NCBI GenBank assembly: GCA_018667335.1
Contig: JABIVD010000022.1
Coordinates: 99,844-163,843 of the forward strand
Length of the DNA stretch: 64,000 bases
Origin: Rhodospirillaceae bacterium
GTDB lineage: Bacteria; Pseudomonadota; Alphaproteobacteria; UBA6615
Direction of reading: 5' to 3'
Shown one piece after another: positions 62,492 to 64,000 of this stretch. Within the stretch, counting starts at the first letter, position 1; each line of letters opens with the position of its first letter. The translations under genes were made by a program, and so were the position numbers. The notes below the pieces were generated by a model, which saw nothing but the letters and a program-made list of their open reading frames with translations, was not told where the DNA came from and did not search any database.

Positions 62492-63784
62492 ATGATGACA
62501 ACGTCCAAGAATCCAGAAACGCTCGCGCTCCATGCGGGCTGGCGGGCAGACCCGACGACCGGTTCGGTCGCGGTCCCCATCCACCAGACCACCAGCTTCC
62601 AGTTCCGAGATACCGAACACGCGGGCAACCTGTTTGCCCTCAAGGAATTGGGAAACATTTACACGCGGATCATGAATCCGACCGTCGACGTTCTCGAACA
62701 GCGCCTCGCGGCCATCGAGGGTGGTGTCGCGGGCCTGGGCCTCTCGTCCGGGCAGTCCGCTTCCATGTTCTCGATCATGAACATCGCGCGCGCCGGCGAC
62801 AATTTCGTCTGCTCGACCGACATCTATGGCGGCACATGGAACCTGTTCAAGAACACCATGCGCGACATGGGCGTGGAGGCACGTTTCGTCGACCCGGCCG
62901 ATCCCGAGGCGTTTCGCGCGGCGACGGACGACAAGACCCGCGCCTACTATGCCGAGACCCTGCCGAACCCCAAGCTCGAGGTGTTCCCGATTGCTGAAGT
63001 TGCGGCGATCGGTCGTGAGCTCGGCGTACCGCTGATCGTGGACAACACGGCGGCACCGCTCCTGTGCCGCCCGTTGGATCATGGTGCGGCAATCGTCATG
63101 TACTCGACCACCAAGTATATCGGCGGGCATGGCACGTCGATCGGCGGCATGCTGATCGACGGCGGCAATTTCGATTGGGAGGCCCATGCCGACCGGTTCC
63201 CGCTGCTCAACGAGCCGGACCCCAGCTATCACGGGGCTGTCTGGACCGAGGCCGTGAAGCCGCTGGGACCGATTGCCTACATCCTCAAGGCGCGTGTGAC
63301 CCTGCTGCGCGATGTCGGCGCGGCGATGTCCCCGCAGAACGCGTTCCAGTTCATTCAGGGCCTGGAGACCCTGCCGCTGCGCATGGAACGCCATTGCGAG
63401 AACGCGATCAAGGTGACGGATTACCTGCAGGCCCATGACAAGGTCGAAAGGGTGATATTCCCTGGTCAGATGGAAGGCGTCGCGCGGGAGCGTGCGGACA
63501 AGTATCTGAATGGTGGCTATGGCGGCCTCGCCGGAATAGTCCTCAAGGGTGGCGACGATGCCGGTCGCAAGTTCATCGATTCCCTCGAGATGCTCTATCA
63601 CGTCGCGAATATCGGCGATGCGCGGTCGCTGGCGATCCATCCCGGCTCGACAACCCACAGCCAGCTTGATGCAGATGAGTTGCTGCAGGCCGGCGTCGTG
63701 CCGGGTTATGTCCGTCTGTCGATCGGCATTGAGCATGTCGACGACATCATCGCGGACATCGATCAGGCCCTGGCGAAGGCCTAA
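62492..63784 (+). CDS. metY: O-acetylhomoserine aminocarboxypropyltransferase / sulfhydrylase
   Basis: This 430-residue PLP enzyme of the Cys/Met metabolism family makes homocysteine (or methionine) from O-acetylhomoserine and sulfide (or methanethiol). The start region ETLALHAGWRADPTTGSVAV, the TRIMNPTVDVLEQRLAAIEGG segment (cited in part as TRIMNPTVDVLEQRL) and the PLP lysine in YSTTKYIGGHGT are typical. ATG 62492 follows GGAGATC; ATG 62495 is equally possible. It complements the metF-metH operon at 33-38 kb. No SAM-II riboswitch is seen in the leader, which instead has paired dyads. Confidence 0.93.
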   Translation: MMTTSKNPETLALHAGWRADPTTGSVAVPIHQTTSFQFRDTEHAGNLFALKELGNIYTRIMNPTVDVLEQRLAAIEGGVAGLGLSSGQSASMFSIMNIARAGDNFVCSTDIYGGTWNLFKNTMRDMGVEARFVDPADPEAFRAATDDKTRAYYAETLPNPKLEVFPIAEVAAIGRELGVPLIVDNTAAPLLCRPLDHGAAIVMYSTTKYIGGHGTSIGGMLIDGGNFDWEAHADRFPLLNEPDPSYHGAVWTEAVKPLGPIAYILKARVTLLRDVGAAMSPQNAFQFIQGLETLPLRMERHCENAIKVTDYLQAHDKVERVIFPGQMEGVARERADKYLNGGYGGLAGIVLKGGDDAGRKFIDSLEMLYHVANIGDARSLAIHPGSTTHSQLDADELLQAGVVPGYVRLSIGIEHVDDIIADIDQALAKA

Positions 63785-63806
63785 CGACGTCATGATGACC
63801 GGATAT

Positions 63807-63840
63807 GGGCGGCACCCGGAAGAGTGCCGCCCATTGTCTT
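63807..63840 (+). terminator. Rho-independent terminator after metY
   Basis: GGGCGGCAC and GTGCCGCCC form a 9-bp GC-rich stem with an 8-base loop, followed by ATTGTCTT. Confidence 0.75.
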
Positions 63841-64000
63841 TCGGGACCCGAACCGAGCGTAATATCGTTAAGAAATGGACTTGGAATTCCGCCAATTCGC
63901 TTTCTTATCGCAAGAATTCCTTAACCTGTGATGCTTAGTCTCGACACTCCACGAATTGGGGTGGAGACAGCCAAGTGCCGAGTTCAGAAAATAGCGATAA
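63841..64000. other. Non-coding end of window
   Basis: No supported gene or RNA. The stretch is somewhat AT-richer than average and may be the upstream region of a gene beyond the window. Confidence 0.5.

Noticed and set aside
62231..63895. Open frame of 554 codons on the minus strand
   Set aside because: Antisense to metY and the end of lysR; no motif and no ribosome site.

Overview
The window is GC-rich, densely coding DNA from a Gram-negative bacterium. It carries outer-membrane lipid genes (MlaA, MlaC, an LpxR-like lipid A deacylase), a DUF1127 protein, a two-gene methionine synthase led by an ArsR-methyltransferase fusion, and short palindromic repeats of a kind common in Alphaproteobacteria. 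I infer an alphaproteobacterium, perhaps Rhodospirillales-like. There is no rRNA, phage, CRISPR array or intact insertion sequence. Many genes are for catabolism, CoA chemistry and C-N bond hydrolysis, which fits a versatile scavenger of organic compounds.

Layout. 0.1-1.9 kb: a CAU-anticodon tRNA, a TauE/SafE permease, and a peroxiredoxin-like gene whose first redox-motif Cys codon is an in-frame TGA, so it is probably a selenoprotein. 1.9-10.3 kb: a methyltransferase, an acyl-CoA synthetase, a flavin reductase between two copies of a repeat, a hemerythrin protein with a tandemly duplicated 3' end, SthA transhydrogenase, a formate/nitrite channel and a flavin monooxygenase. 10.4-13.2 kb: an IclR regulator, a two-subunit TPP decarboxylase and a beta-hydroxyacid dehydrogenase. 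13.2-22.6 kb: a leftward seven-gene operon built around a B12-dependent acyl-CoA mutase (LLM flavoenzyme, Fe/2OG-type dioxygenase, crotonase, mutase, B12 subunit, CaiB/BaiF CoA-transferase, MeaB), facing a citryl-CoA-lyase-like gene and a PaaK-like ligase. 22.7-32.3 kb: PEBP, LpxR, the queuosine genes yhhQ/queA/queF/queG, cupin, YciI, EttA, MlaC and MlaA. 32.7-38.3 kb: methyl-cycle operon (ArsR-methyltransferase, metF, split metH). 38.4-53.5 kb: ten leftward genes for N-heterocycle or cyclic amide breakdown and uptake (deaminase-like amidohydrolase, cyclase/AAA/TPR sensor, flavin monooxygenase, barbiturase/cyanuric-acid-hydrolase family enzyme, amidase, ABC importer, hydantoinase A/B). 53.6-61.1 kb: LysR, a gene remnant, amidase, cobalt-type nitrile hydratase with its beta subunit split into two genes, a creatinase-fold protein without metal ligands, and a serine hydrolase. 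61.1-64 kb: DUF1127, LysR and metY.

The strongest candidates for something new are these. (1) The mutase keeps the residues equal to Tyr89, Arg207 and His244 of methylmalonyl-CoA mutase but has lost the otherwise near-invariant Tyr243, His328, Gln330 and Asn366. It sits with MeaB, a crotonase that looks like a decarboxylase, and a CoA-transferase, the same functional set as the E. coli Sbm (scp) operon, so it may run a related cycle on another substrate. (2) The UxxC peroxiredoxin-like selenoprotein. (3) The 15-kb heterocycle/hydantoin operon, with a cyclase-ATPase-TPR sensor inside it and a perfect LysR-type dyad upstream. (4) The split-beta nitrile hydratase locus, with a relic of an M24-fold gene next to the amidase.
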